A model generated the notes under the pieces. It had not been told where the DNA came from, did not search any database, and saw nothing but the letters and a program-made list of their open reading frames with translations. A program made the translations under genes and the position numbers. Positions 8,804 through 15,931 of a stretch of DNA of 42,729 nt are shown in pieces (positions within the stretch are counted from its first letter, which is position 1; the number at the start of each line of letters is the position of its first letter). This DNA comes from Chloroflexota bacterium (GTDB lineage: Bacteria > Chloroflexota > UBA11872 > UBA12225 > JAJDUF01): contig JAJDZR010000132.1 in NCBI GenBank assembly GCA_022824545.1, forward strand, positions 1 through 42,729, in the 5' to 3' direction.

Positions 8804-9256
8804 TTACCGCAAGTCCAGGCTCTCCAGTGTCGGCCGCGGCTCGTCAAAGTCCTGGCCAGCAGCACGGGCCGCATCCCGCCGGGCCAGCCACTCGTCTACC
8901 GCCTGTCCCAGGCGCTCGCCGGCTTCTTGCCGGCCTTCTTGCCGGGCCTGTTCGAGCCGCTGCACGCGCCAATCTTCCAGCATCCCCGTCAGGCTCATCA
9001 TGCCTCCTCCGATCTCCGCCACAAACACCGCGACCACAGCGGAACCGATCCCCCACGTCGCAAACCCGGGTAGCATGTCGGGGGACGGCTCCGGCGGCCA
9101 CAGCCACCAGACTCCCAGCCCCATCAGGGCGATGAAGATGATGCTATAGAGGTTCCGCACCCGGTACGGCACACTCCAGATCGGTACCCGTTCCCCGCGG
9201 GCCGGCGCGCAGCGGGCGGCCCACCAGCCCCACACCCGGCCGAGCATCCGGCGCAT
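8804..9256 (-). CDS. Hypothetical protein, two TM helices plus charged helix
   Basis: A 150-residue protein not assigned to a family. A basic N-terminus is followed by two hydrophobic helices (about 36-54 and 63-85). Then comes a long charged, Gln/Arg/Glu-rich helix (90-135) likely to form a coiled coil in the cytoplasm. AAAGGAG lies 5 bases before the ATG, supporting expression. It is convergent with the sulfatase gene, with a 24-base gap. Nothing indicates a catalytic role. Confidence 0.6.
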   Translation of the reverse strand: MRRMLGRVWGWWAARCAPARGERVPIWSVPYRVRNLYSIIFIALMGLGVWWLWPPEPSPDMLPGFATWGIGSAVVAVFVAEIGGGMMSLTGMLEDWRVQRLEQARQEGRQEAGERLGQAVDEWLARRDAARAAGQDFDEPRPTLESLDLR

Positions 9257-9514
9257 CCGGTCTCCTTTGGGGCCAGACCGCGGCAGCAGCCATCAGGGAC
9301 GGCCCGCTTGACGCGATAGTAATGAGTATACCGCCACTATCGGGGGAATCTCGGTAACCTCCAGTTGGAGCTACCGACTGGCGAGAGGCGGCCGTTGCTC
9401 TCCTCCAAGCACGGAACGCATCCCACAGACAGCGAGCGGTCGCGGTCTCTCCTCGCCCATGCGAGGAACCCCTCCCTTTCATTCGTAGCCGCAGCGGTAA
9501 CTGCGGCCACTCCC

Positions 9515-9536
9515 ATTATAATTACCATGTTATAAT
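9515..9536. promoter_or_regulatory. AT-rich inverted repeat, possible promoter/operator
   Basis: ATTATAA at 9515-9521 and TTATAAT at 9530-9536 form a perfect 7-bp inverted repeat around an 8-base spacer. TATAAT at 9531-9536 fits a -10 box. It stands out strongly from the GC-rich surroundings. It lies about 260 bases upstream of the minus-strand gene ending at 8804. No partner gene on the plus strand is evident. Confidence 0.3.
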
Positions 9537-9593
9537 ATGTCAATGATGGTATCGGGCGCTACTCCCGGTCGCTCGCGCGTAAGCGGGAATCCT

Positions 9594-9632
9594 GCCCCTC
9601 TCCCACGACAAGAGGGCCGGGGTGAGGGCAAC
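9594..9632. repeat. Dispersed palindromic repeat, CCCCTCTCC...GGCCGGGGTGAGG type
   Basis: CCCCTCT near the left end and AGAGGGCC near the right form a partial stem, followed by GGGGTGAGGG. It is the same family as the copy at 3666-3707. It sits next to the 3' end of the minus-strand oxidoreductase gene. Confidence 0.65.
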
Positions 9633-9644
9633 CTCGCCGCAACT

Positions 9645-10661
9645 CTAGCCGAGGTCAGCCAGGTCTACGATGCGGCGCTCGCGGATGGACGTGAACGCGC
9701 CGATTGCCAGCGCCGTGGCCAGCAGGCCGTCCCGCGCCGTCGCGCCCGTCCTGATTGGCCGCCCCTCGCCGACGCTCGCCGCGAACTCTCGCATCAGCGC
9801 GCGGTAGCCCGTGTAGTCCTCTTGCTGCTCCGGCGAAAGCTGCTCGACCGTCGTTGACTCTCTGGTTTCTTTGCCGTCGCCCAGCGTCAGGCCGGCGAAA
9901 TAGCCGTAGATCGTGGCACTCTTCCCATACCCATCAAACAACTGGTAGAAGGACTTCTTGACGTGGTGCGCCGGCCCGAAATCACCGATTACGGCCGATG
10001 CCGTGCTGCCGTTCGCGTAGTAGATCGTGCAGACGGTGCTGTCAATGAGCGCGGAATCCGGGTGGGTGAACGCCCCGCCACCGGCAGCAATGGCGACCGG
10101 CTCCGAGTCGTGGAAGTACGAGAGCAGGTCGAACGTATGCACACCTTGGGAGATGACGTTGGCCCCGCCCCGGTCCGGCGACTGCGCCCACAACGCATCG
10201 CCCCAGCGCGGATCAATCATCTGCCCGGTGGACACCAGCGATTGCGGGATGAAGGCTTTCGCCCGCGTGACCAGCGGGGCAAAGCGGGCCTGAAAGCCGA
10301 CCATCAACTGCACGTCGTTGGCTACGACGGCCTCGAAAATCCGCTGCGCCGCCGTCACCGTCAGCGCCAGCGGCTTCTCGATCAGAATATGCTTGCCGGC
10401 GTTCGCCGCCATGACGGCGTAGTCGGGGTGCGAGTCGTGGTGCGTCGCAATGACGACGGCCTGGATACGCGGGTCCTTGATGGCCCGGCGGATGTCGGTA
10501 CTCACGCTGCCGGTGCCCACTGCCGCCTGAAGCGCCGTGGCCTTCTCCGGCGCCGCATCGGCAAACGTGACCACCTCACCCAGAGCAAGCGCCGTCAAGT
10601 TGCGGGCGTGGATTGTTCCCATCCCGCCGCACCCCACCACCGCTACCTTCAGGTCGGTCAT
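9645..10661 (-). CDS. Gfo/Idh/MocA family oxidoreductase
   Basis: A 338-residue two-domain oxidoreductase. The N-terminal Rossmann fold has VAVVGCGGMG for NAD(P) binding, and HILIEKPLALT carries the EKP catalytic lysine near residue 95. The C-terminal domain contains VISQGVHTFDLLSYF, where the G-V-H-x-x-D segment holds the catalytic His. All signature residues of the family are therefore present. A GTG two codons upstream (10667) is an alternative start; AAGGGG lies upstream of both. It is transcribed in the same direction as the DapA-like gene 350 bases upstream, but repeat DNA separates them. Confidence 0.88.
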   Translation of the reverse strand: MTDLKVAVVGCGGMGTIHARNLTALALGEVVTFADAAPEKATALQAAVGTGSVSTDIRRAIKDPRIQAVVIATHHDSHPDYAVMAANAGKHILIEKPLALTVTAAQRIFEAVVANDVQLMVGFQARFAPLVTRAKAFIPQSLVSTGQMIDPRWGDALWAQSPDRGGANVISQGVHTFDLLSYFHDSEPVAIAAGGGAFTHPDSALIDSTVCTIYYANGSTASAVIGDFGPAHHVKKSFYQLFDGYGKSATIYGYFAGLTLGDGKETRESTTVEQLSPEQQEDYTGYRALMREFAASVGEGRPIRTGATARDGLLATALAIGAFTSIRERRIVDLADLG

Positions 10662-11013
10662 CGTCACTCAACCCCTTCAAACTCAGGGTAGTCCTAGGCT
10701 CTATCGTACCGGCCCTATCTCGTCATTCCAGCTTTCGCCGGAATCCACGTCCCCCCGTCGGGACGGGGGGACCATAGGCTCATAAGGGTAGGTTTTTCTG
10801 TGGAGTGGTCTACCGTCCCCCAGTTCCCTCGCGCCTTGGGCCGGCGTAACCAGTCTCCGGGTGGGTCGTCTTCCCTGGGACCTAGCCATGACTGGTCGCC
10901 GCTCGCACTCCCCTTCCCTGCAGGGAAGGGGCCGGGGGTTAGGTCCGACTCACCGCCCAGCGGAAAACCTACCCCTGTCAGGGGACCATAGGGGGCCACC
11001 ACCGACCACTCTC
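10662..11013. repeat. Repeat-filled spacer with four dispersed palindromes
   Basis: No gene is seen. The spacer holds, in order, a GTCATTCC...GGAATCC inverted repeat (10719-10746) and an ACCATAGG hairpin (10749-10778, stem CCCCCCGTC with GACGGGGGG). These are followed by a CCCTTCCCTG-CAGGGAAGGG palindrome with the GGCCGGGGGTTAGG tail (10904-10944) and a second ACCATAGG hairpin (10972-10996). Three repeat families are thus packed into 350 bases, suggesting a preferred landing zone. Confidence 0.75.
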
Positions 11014-11904
11014 CTAGTTCGGCAAAATGCCGTTGTCCTCCAGCACCCGGCGCAACTGCGCCATCGAATCGTCGGAGAGCGGCTCGAACGGCGGATGCAC
11101 CCACCGCTTGCAGATACCCAGCAACTCCAGCACCGCCTTTTCCTCGGCCGAGGTCTCCGTGTTGCGCCGCGGCGGGAACTGCTTGATGATCCTGATGAGC
11201 GCAAAGGCCTTCTCGCGGGCCTCCGCGATCCTTCCTTGCTCCCAGAGCGCGTGGACCTCGCTGTGCTGCTTGGGGAAGCTGGAGGCCGTGCTCATCGTGC
11301 AGCACTGCACGCCGAGCGCCAGGTAGGCCAGGTGATTGCCGCCCCCGGCGCCGAGCACCTGGAACGATTCGCTGTTCAGCATCGCAATGCCGGTCATCTG
11401 GGTGAGGTCGTAGCCGCCGATCTTCATGCCGGCGATGTTCGGATGCTGCGACAGCTCGGTGACGGCCTCCACCGTCGGCTCCAGCGCCCGCGCCGGGTTG
11501 CTGTAGAGCCACAGCGGCAGCGGCGACCGATCCGCCATTGCCGACCAGTAATCCACGCTCATGCTCGTGCTCATCTTGCGGTCGGTCGGCAGGAGATGGT
11601 AGCCCTGGATCGGCAGGTGTGCCGTCTCGTCGAAGAACCGGTACACCTCGGACATCACCGGGTCGCTGCAACCCACGATCAGGGTCGTGCGCCCCTGCAT
11701 GTGCTCGGCGATGATCTTGGTCGCCTCGACTCGATGCGCGTGGGGCATCGTGAAGTTCTCGCTCCCCGATCCGAGCACCCATAGACCGGCGAGCGGATTC
11801 TCGAAGAGATAGTCCAGCAGCCGCGCGTAGCCCTCCCGATCCGGGCTGCCGTCCTCGTGCATCGGGCTGACCAGCACCGGCATCACACCATTCAACATCG
11901 TCAC
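11014..11904 (-). CDS. Dihydrodipicolinate synthase (DapA)-like aldolase/lyase
   Basis: A 296-residue TIM-barrel class I aldolase of the DHDPS/N-acetylneuraminate lyase family. The N-terminal GVMPVLVSPM strand, the GSGSENFTM loop (equivalent to the family GxxGE/T motif), the tyrosine in GYHLLP and the Schiff-base lysine in NIAGMKIGGYD are all visible. Catabolic members cleave or dehydrate 2-keto-3-deoxy sugar acids. The GTG at 11904 is favoured because AAAGGAG lies 9 bases before it; an ATG two codons later (11898) is the alternative. The open frame runs further upstream but encodes repeat-derived sequence. Pairing with oxidoreductase and dehydratase-type genes fits sugar-acid catabolism. Confidence 0.85.
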   Translation of the reverse strand: MTMLNGVMPVLVSPMHEDGSPDREGYARLLDYLFENPLAGLWVLGSGSENFTMPHAHRVEATKIIAEHMQGRTTLIVGCSDPVMSEVYRFFDETAHLPIQGYHLLPTDRKMSTSMSVDYWSAMADRSPLPLWLYSNPARALEPTVEAVTELSQHPNIAGMKIGGYDLTQMTGIAMLNSESFQVLGAGGGNHLAYLALGVQCCTMSTASSFPKQHSEVHALWEQGRIAEAREKAFALIRIIKQFPPRRNTETSAEEKAVLELLGICKRWVHPPFEPLSDDSMAQLRRVLEDNGILPN

Positions 11905-11960
11905 GTCGTACCGCTCCTTTCTTTCGAGGGACTTATGTACACCGCCCGCCTCTACCAGAC

Positions 11961-12011
11961 TCCCCCGCTCTATCGCTCGGCGATGGAGCGGGGGCCGGGG
12001 GGTGAGGGGGA
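11961..12011. repeat. Dispersed palindromic repeat with GGCCGGGG tail
   Basis: CCCCCGCTC (11962-11970) pairs with GAGCGGGGG (11986-11994), with inner ATCGC/GCGAT pairing. The tail GCCGGGGGGTGAGG follows. It is the same family as 3666-3707 and lies between the stop of the propeller gene and the start of the DapA-like gene. Confidence 0.7.
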
Positions 12012-12022
12012 AAAGCCGTCGG

Positions 12023-13525
12023 TTAGCTCGCACGTTCGAACGCAAAGCTATACAGCTTGGCCTGGCCGTAGAGCCGGAAGCGCAGCTGAATGCGCTCCAC
12101 CTCCACGCCGGCGAGCGTGCGGTGCTCCCGCCAGCGCACCGGCAGGCGCACGCCGTCGGTGAGCACCCGCTGGCAATCGTCCGCGCCATAGCCGGGCAGC
12201 GGCTCCCCGCTGGCGGCGTCTACGATCTCCACCGTCACCCAACTGCGGTACGGCTCCGGATCGGCCACGTTGACGACCAGTTCACGCTCATGGGCCTCGC
12301 GCACGGCGATGGGCACGGTAGTAACGGTAGCCGGCACCAGCCGGTCAATCGAGCGCACGTCCACAAAGCCGTCCAACCGCAGCGTCGCCAGGCCGGCTCG
12401 CGACGGGTAGACGATCCCGCTGCTGGGTACGCCCAGGTCCTCCGTGAACTTGCGCGGCGTGTTCTGAGCCGGCCAGCCCTTCCACTCACTGCCGTTGCCG
12501 GAATAGAAAATCCAAATCTTGTCGTCGTGGACGATGGTCTGGCTGCTGGACGCAATCCAGCCGGCGTCCCACTCGTTGGCCTCGCCCCGCGCCACAATCG
12601 GCCGGTGCGGCTGCAACCTCCGAAACTGCTCGCCATTCCGGCTGACGGCCAACCGCAACTCGCCGGTGAGCGCGTGGAACCAATCGTCGTAGCGCCCGAA
12701 CTCGTAGAGCATCAGATAGTGCCCCTCGTAAGGCAGCACCGAGCAGAAGTGCAGCTCGTCTTCCGGGCCGGTGTCCGTGTCGAGCACCGGATTCAGCGTG
12801 CTCGGCGTCAAGTCTTCGAGCGTCGGACCGCAGGCCAGCCCGATCTTGCGGACGTGCTCCCGGCCGTCTTGCGTGGGCTGGATCAGCTGACCGTACCACT
12901 TGTAGCGGCGGTTGGGATCGGGGTCCTGGTCGTCACGGAGCGGCTGGCACGGGTCAATGCCGTGGCCACCGTACAGCCCGTGGTCGGGGTCCACGTCTAC
13001 CGGGTCGCTCCACCACTTCGCATCTGCCGAGTACATTACCTTGTACCGCTTCGGCCCCGCCCCTTTGGTCGCCGCCTTGAAGCGCCTGTCCGGGTCCGCT
13101 TCGGCCAAGTCCAGCATCGGCCGCATCTTGGTGGAGTGGCTGTCTTTTTTGCCGCGCGTGTTGCCGAGGACGATGTTGTTGTCCGTGCTCCCCAGCCACT
13201 CGTAGCGGCCGACGCGCGGCTTGGCCCAGTTGATGCCGTCGGGACTCTCGGCGTACCCCTCCTGCCAGTTGCGCTCCCGAATGTGCCCGATCCCGGAGTA
13301 GATCATCTTGAACAGCCCGTCCGCCGGGTCGTACATCACCCCGCCGGGCCACGGCCGCGCCTGCATCGCGTCCCACTCGTCAAGCTGTCCCAGTGCCAGG
13401 ATGGGGTTGTGCGGGTACTTGGTCGCCGTGTTGACAACCTGCTCGGCGCCGTCCAGCGCCGCCACCTCCTGAAGGTCTATGAAGAGCACCCGCTGCGAGC
13501 AGGCTGTGTCTAACGCAATGGTCAT
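12023..13525 (-). CDS. Large glycosidase-like beta-propeller protein
   Basis: A 500-residue protein with repeated propeller-type blades: MQARPWPGGVMYDPADGLFKMIYSG, YAESPDGINWAKP, YKVMYSADAKWW and KIWIFYSGNG. The last 120 residues form a beta-rich domain after the propeller. The pattern matches uncharacterised GH32/GH43-like proteins common in polysaccharide-degrading bacteria. The acidic catalytic residues cannot be assigned by eye. No signal peptide is seen. AGGAAGG lies before the ATG at 13525. It is upstream of, and co-directional with, the DapA-like gene, so both may be co-transcribed. Confidence 0.7.
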   Translation of the reverse strand: MTIALDTACSQRVLFIDLQEVAALDGAEQVVNTATKYPHNPILALGQLDEWDAMQARPWPGGVMYDPADGLFKMIYSGIGHIRERNWQEGYAESPDGINWAKPRVGRYEWLGSTDNNIVLGNTRGKKDSHSTKMRPMLDLAEADPDRRFKAATKGAGPKRYKVMYSADAKWWSDPVDVDPDHGLYGGHGIDPCQPLRDDQDPDPNRRYKWYGQLIQPTQDGREHVRKIGLACGPTLEDLTPSTLNPVLDTDTGPEDELHFCSVLPYEGHYLMLYEFGRYDDWFHALTGELRLAVSRNGEQFRRLQPHRPIVARGEANEWDAGWIASSSQTIVHDDKIWIFYSGNGSEWKGWPAQNTPRKFTEDLGVPSSGIVYPSRAGLATLRLDGFVDVRSIDRLVPATVTTVPIAVREAHERELVVNVADPEPYRSWVTVEIVDAASGEPLPGYGADDCQRVLTDGVRLPVRWREHRTLAGVEVERIQLRFRLYGQAKLYSFAFERAS

Positions 13526-13848
13526 CTACCTTCCTCTTGCTGTGAGATAGTGCGTAGCTATCAGCTTTTGGCGATCAGCCGTCAGCCGGGGCACGTCATT
13601 GCGGCGGAAACCGCAATCCACCTCCCCTGCCCCGCCATTCCAATTATCCTCACATCCCGATGCAGGCAATCATCAGTCCCCCCTGCCACAGCGGGGGGAC
13701 CATAGGGGACCAGGCGGCTGATCGCCGCGCAAAACCGTATGATGATACGCTTAACCCGCTCGCGCAAGCCACAATTGCCGGTCGAGGCCGGCGGCCAAAC
13801 ATAATACGCCACGGCAGCGCAGCAGCCCGAGGCACAACGGGAGGAGCT
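13526..13848. repeat. Repeat-containing divergent promoter region
   Basis: This spacer separates a minus-strand gene from a plus-strand operon and should contain promoters both ways. It holds a GTCATTGCGG...CCGCAATCC inverted repeat (13592-13620) and an ACCATAGG hairpin (13676-13710). An ORF crosses the spacer in frame with the next gene, but its translation is repeat-derived and lacks a ribosome site. Confidence 0.6.
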
Positions 13849-14826
13849 ATGGTTCGGATGGCCCTGATCGGGTGCGGTGCGAACGCCGCGCCCTACCTGG
13901 CGGCCGCACAGCAGTTCCCGGAGACAGCGATTACGGCCGTCGCTGACGCGGACCCGGCCCAGGCGGATCGCGCAGCCCACACCGCCGACGCCGCGGTCCG
14001 CGCCGCCACGCTCGACGAACTGCTTGACGGCGCCGCCGAGACGTTCGACGCGGTTATCGTCACCACACCAGCCGCGACCCACGCCGTCCTCGTGCAGCGC
14101 GCGGCCCAGGCCGGCAAGCACGCCCTGGTCGAGTCACCACTTGCCCCTACGGCCGCCGAGGCGCAGCAGATCGCCGCCGCCAGCCACGCCGCCGGGGTGC
14201 GGCTGATGCTGGCACACCCGGCACGCTTCCAGGCCGATCACCGCGCCGTCAAGGAAAGCCTCGAAGACGGCGAGCTAGGCCGGCCGGGGCTACTCCGCAT
14301 CCACCAGTGGTTCGCCGCTACGGACGGCAGTGAGCGGGCGGCCCACGCCGGCCTCGCCGCGCTGGACTTAGCGCTGTGGATGTTCGGTGGCCTCCCGACT
14401 CACGTCTACGCCGTAGCACGACCCACTCAAGCGACCGGCCTCGCCGCTGCGGAGTACGCGCAAGTCCACCTCGGCTTTGCCGGTGGCGGCATGGCGCTCA
14501 TTGACTTGGCCCACACGCTGCCCACCGGCGACGGCTATGACTCGCTGACGCTGATCGGCTCGCTTGGCGCCGCCTACGCCGACATGCACCACAACGTGCA
14601 GCTGCTGTACGGCGGCGGGCATCCACAGGCCGTGCGGACGGAGCCGGACGAATCGGTCTTTGCGCTGGTGCTGGCCGAGTTCGCCGCAGCCATCGCGGAG
14701 CAGCGGGAGCCGGTAGTCGGCGGAGCGGACGGACACGCCGCGCTGCTGGTCGCCGCTGCCGTGGAATCGTCGTTGGCCGCAGCGACGGCCATGACGCTGA
14801 CGGAGGGCCGCTATGAGCGCGCCTGA
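13849..14826 (+). CDS. Gfo/Idh/MocA family protein lacking the EKP lysine
   Basis: A 325-residue protein with the family architecture: Rossmann motif MALIGCGANA, then the C-terminal alpha/beta domain. The family EKP motif reads ESP (ALVESPLAPT), so the usual catalytic lysine is a serine. The segment that normally holds G-x-H-x-x-D reads HAGLAALDLALWMFGG. It may be a non-catalytic or altered-function paralogue. GGGAGGAG lies just before the ATG. Its stop overlaps the next gene, also a family member, by 14 bases, so the two are translationally coupled and may form a heteromeric pair. Confidence 0.82.
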   Translation: MVRMALIGCGANAAPYLAAAQQFPETAITAVADADPAQADRAAHTADAAVRAATLDELLDGAAETFDAVIVTTPAATHAVLVQRAAQAGKHALVESPLAPTAAEAQQIAAASHAAGVRLMLAHPARFQADHRAVKESLEDGELGRPGLLRIHQWFAATDGSERAAHAGLAALDLALWMFGGLPTHVYAVARPTQATGLAAAEYAQVHLGFAGGGMALIDLAHTLPTGDGYDSLTLIGSLGAAYADMHHNVQLLYGGGHPQAVRTEPDESVFALVLAEFAAAIAEQREPVVGGADGHAALLVAAAVESSLAAATAMTLTEGRYERA

Positions 14827-15877
14827 GCCACTGCGGGTCCTCGTCATGGGGGCAGTGAAGCACGACTACATCCTGCACGGCATGGCGGCGCATCCTCGCT
14901 ACGAGCTACTCGCCGTGACCGACGATGAAGCCGCGCCCGATTGGGCGCACGCACGCAACGCGGCCACCGCCGCCGCCCTCGGCCTCTCGTATCTCCCTGG
15001 CGTATCGGCCGCGCTGGACCGCTTCCAACCGCAGGTCGCGTGCGTCACCCCGGAAGTGCCTCGCCACGCCGCCCTCACCGTGCAGGCGGCCGAGGCTGGC
15101 CTGCACATCGTCCAGGACAAGCCGCTCGCGCTCGCGCTCGCCGACTGCGACCGGATTGTCGCGGCGGTCGAGCGCGCCGGAGTGCGGTTCCTGATGTGGA
15201 GCCGGAATACCTTTCCTACTATCCAGCAGGCGAAGGCGGTGCTCGCCAGCGGCGATCTCGGTGAGCCATATGCCACCCACGTGGACTTCTATTTCGCCAA
15301 GGACGCCGGCGCCCTGCTCGGCTCCGGGGAGCCGGAGGAAGTCGAGGTCAGTTGGGACGGCCTCGGTGAGCTGACTCTCGAAGGCATTTACCCGCTGGCC
15401 TACCTCCACGAGCTGCTTGGCGTCACCGTCCGGCGCGTCTTTGCCCGCACCACCGCGCACTTCTTCCAGCGACACGCGGACCGCGGCGTGGAGGACCTAG
15501 GCTCGGTGACGCTGGAGATGGCGAATGGGCTGGTCGGATCGCTGTGCATCGGACGCATCGGTGAGCCGAGCCATCCTAACATCGGCGAGCTACGGCTACA
15601 CATCCTGGGCACGAAAGGCGCATTCGTCGTCGCCGAGCCGCGACCGGAGGTATCGGTGTATGCCCGCGGCCTCAAGCCGGGCGACTATCGCCAGCGGCGC
15701 GTGGGCCTGGACTACGAGCGGCGGCTCCTCGACAACTTTGCCGCGGCCGTTGAAACCGGCGCGGACACAATGCTGACGGCCCGCGATAGCCGCGCCATCG
15801 CCGCGACGGTTCTCGCCGCCATCGAGTCCGGGCAGACTGGCCGGCCGGTCGAGGTGTCGTCGTTAGCAACATCGTAG
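14813..15877 (+). CDS. Gfo/Idh/MocA family oxidoreductase
   Basis: A 354-residue family member whose start overlaps the preceding paralogue by 14 bases. The Rossmann region LRVLVMGAVKHDYI departs from a strict GxGxxG. HIVQDKPLAL gives a DKP version of the EKP motif with the lysine retained. The C-terminal domain includes LEGIYPLAYLHELLG at the usual active-site helix, with no His in the canonical place. It is probably an NAD(P)-linked oxidoreductase of unknown substrate, co-expressed with the ESP-type partner before it and perhaps with the downstream DUF3604 operon 54 bases on. Confidence 0.82.
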   Translation: MSAPEPLRVLVMGAVKHDYILHGMAAHPRYELLAVTDDEAAPDWAHARNAATAAALGLSYLPGVSAALDRFQPQVACVTPEVPRHAALTVQAAEAGLHIVQDKPLALALADCDRIVAAVERAGVRFLMWSRNTFPTIQQAKAVLASGDLGEPYATHVDFYFAKDAGALLGSGEPEEVEVSWDGLGELTLEGIYPLAYLHELLGVTVRRVFARTTAHFFQRHADRGVEDLGSVTLEMANGLVGSLCIGRIGEPSHPNIGELRLHILGTKGAFVVAEPRPEVSVYARGLKPGDYRQRRVGLDYERRLLDNFAAAVETGADTMLTARDSRAIAATVLAAIESGQTGRPVEVSSLATS

Positions 15878-15931
15878 GGGCGTGACCAGTCGCACCGAGG
15901 ACCGCACGACGACCATTTTGAGGAGGGTCAC

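Larger units (their letters stand above)
9257..9644. other. Gene-free spacer with AT-rich palindrome and repeat
   Basis: No convincing gene is seen in these 388 bases. The short ORFs crossing it lack a ribosome site and resemble no family. The spacer separates the ends of two minus-strand genes. It contains an AT-rich inverted repeat (9515-9536) and a GC-rich dispersed palindrome (9594-9632). Confidence 0.6.

Noticed and set aside
12002..13513. Long plus-strand ORF (503 codons) opposite the propeller gene
   Set aside because: Its translation is rich in Arg/Val/His/Pro without domain motifs, and it is the mirror of a minus-strand gene with clear propeller blades and a ribosome site.
13660..13848. 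N-terminal extension of the Gfo/Idh/MocA gene starting at 13660
   Set aside because: The extra 63 codons translate a hairpin repeat and lack homology; the ATG at 13849 has a strong ribosome site and starts directly at the Rossmann fold.
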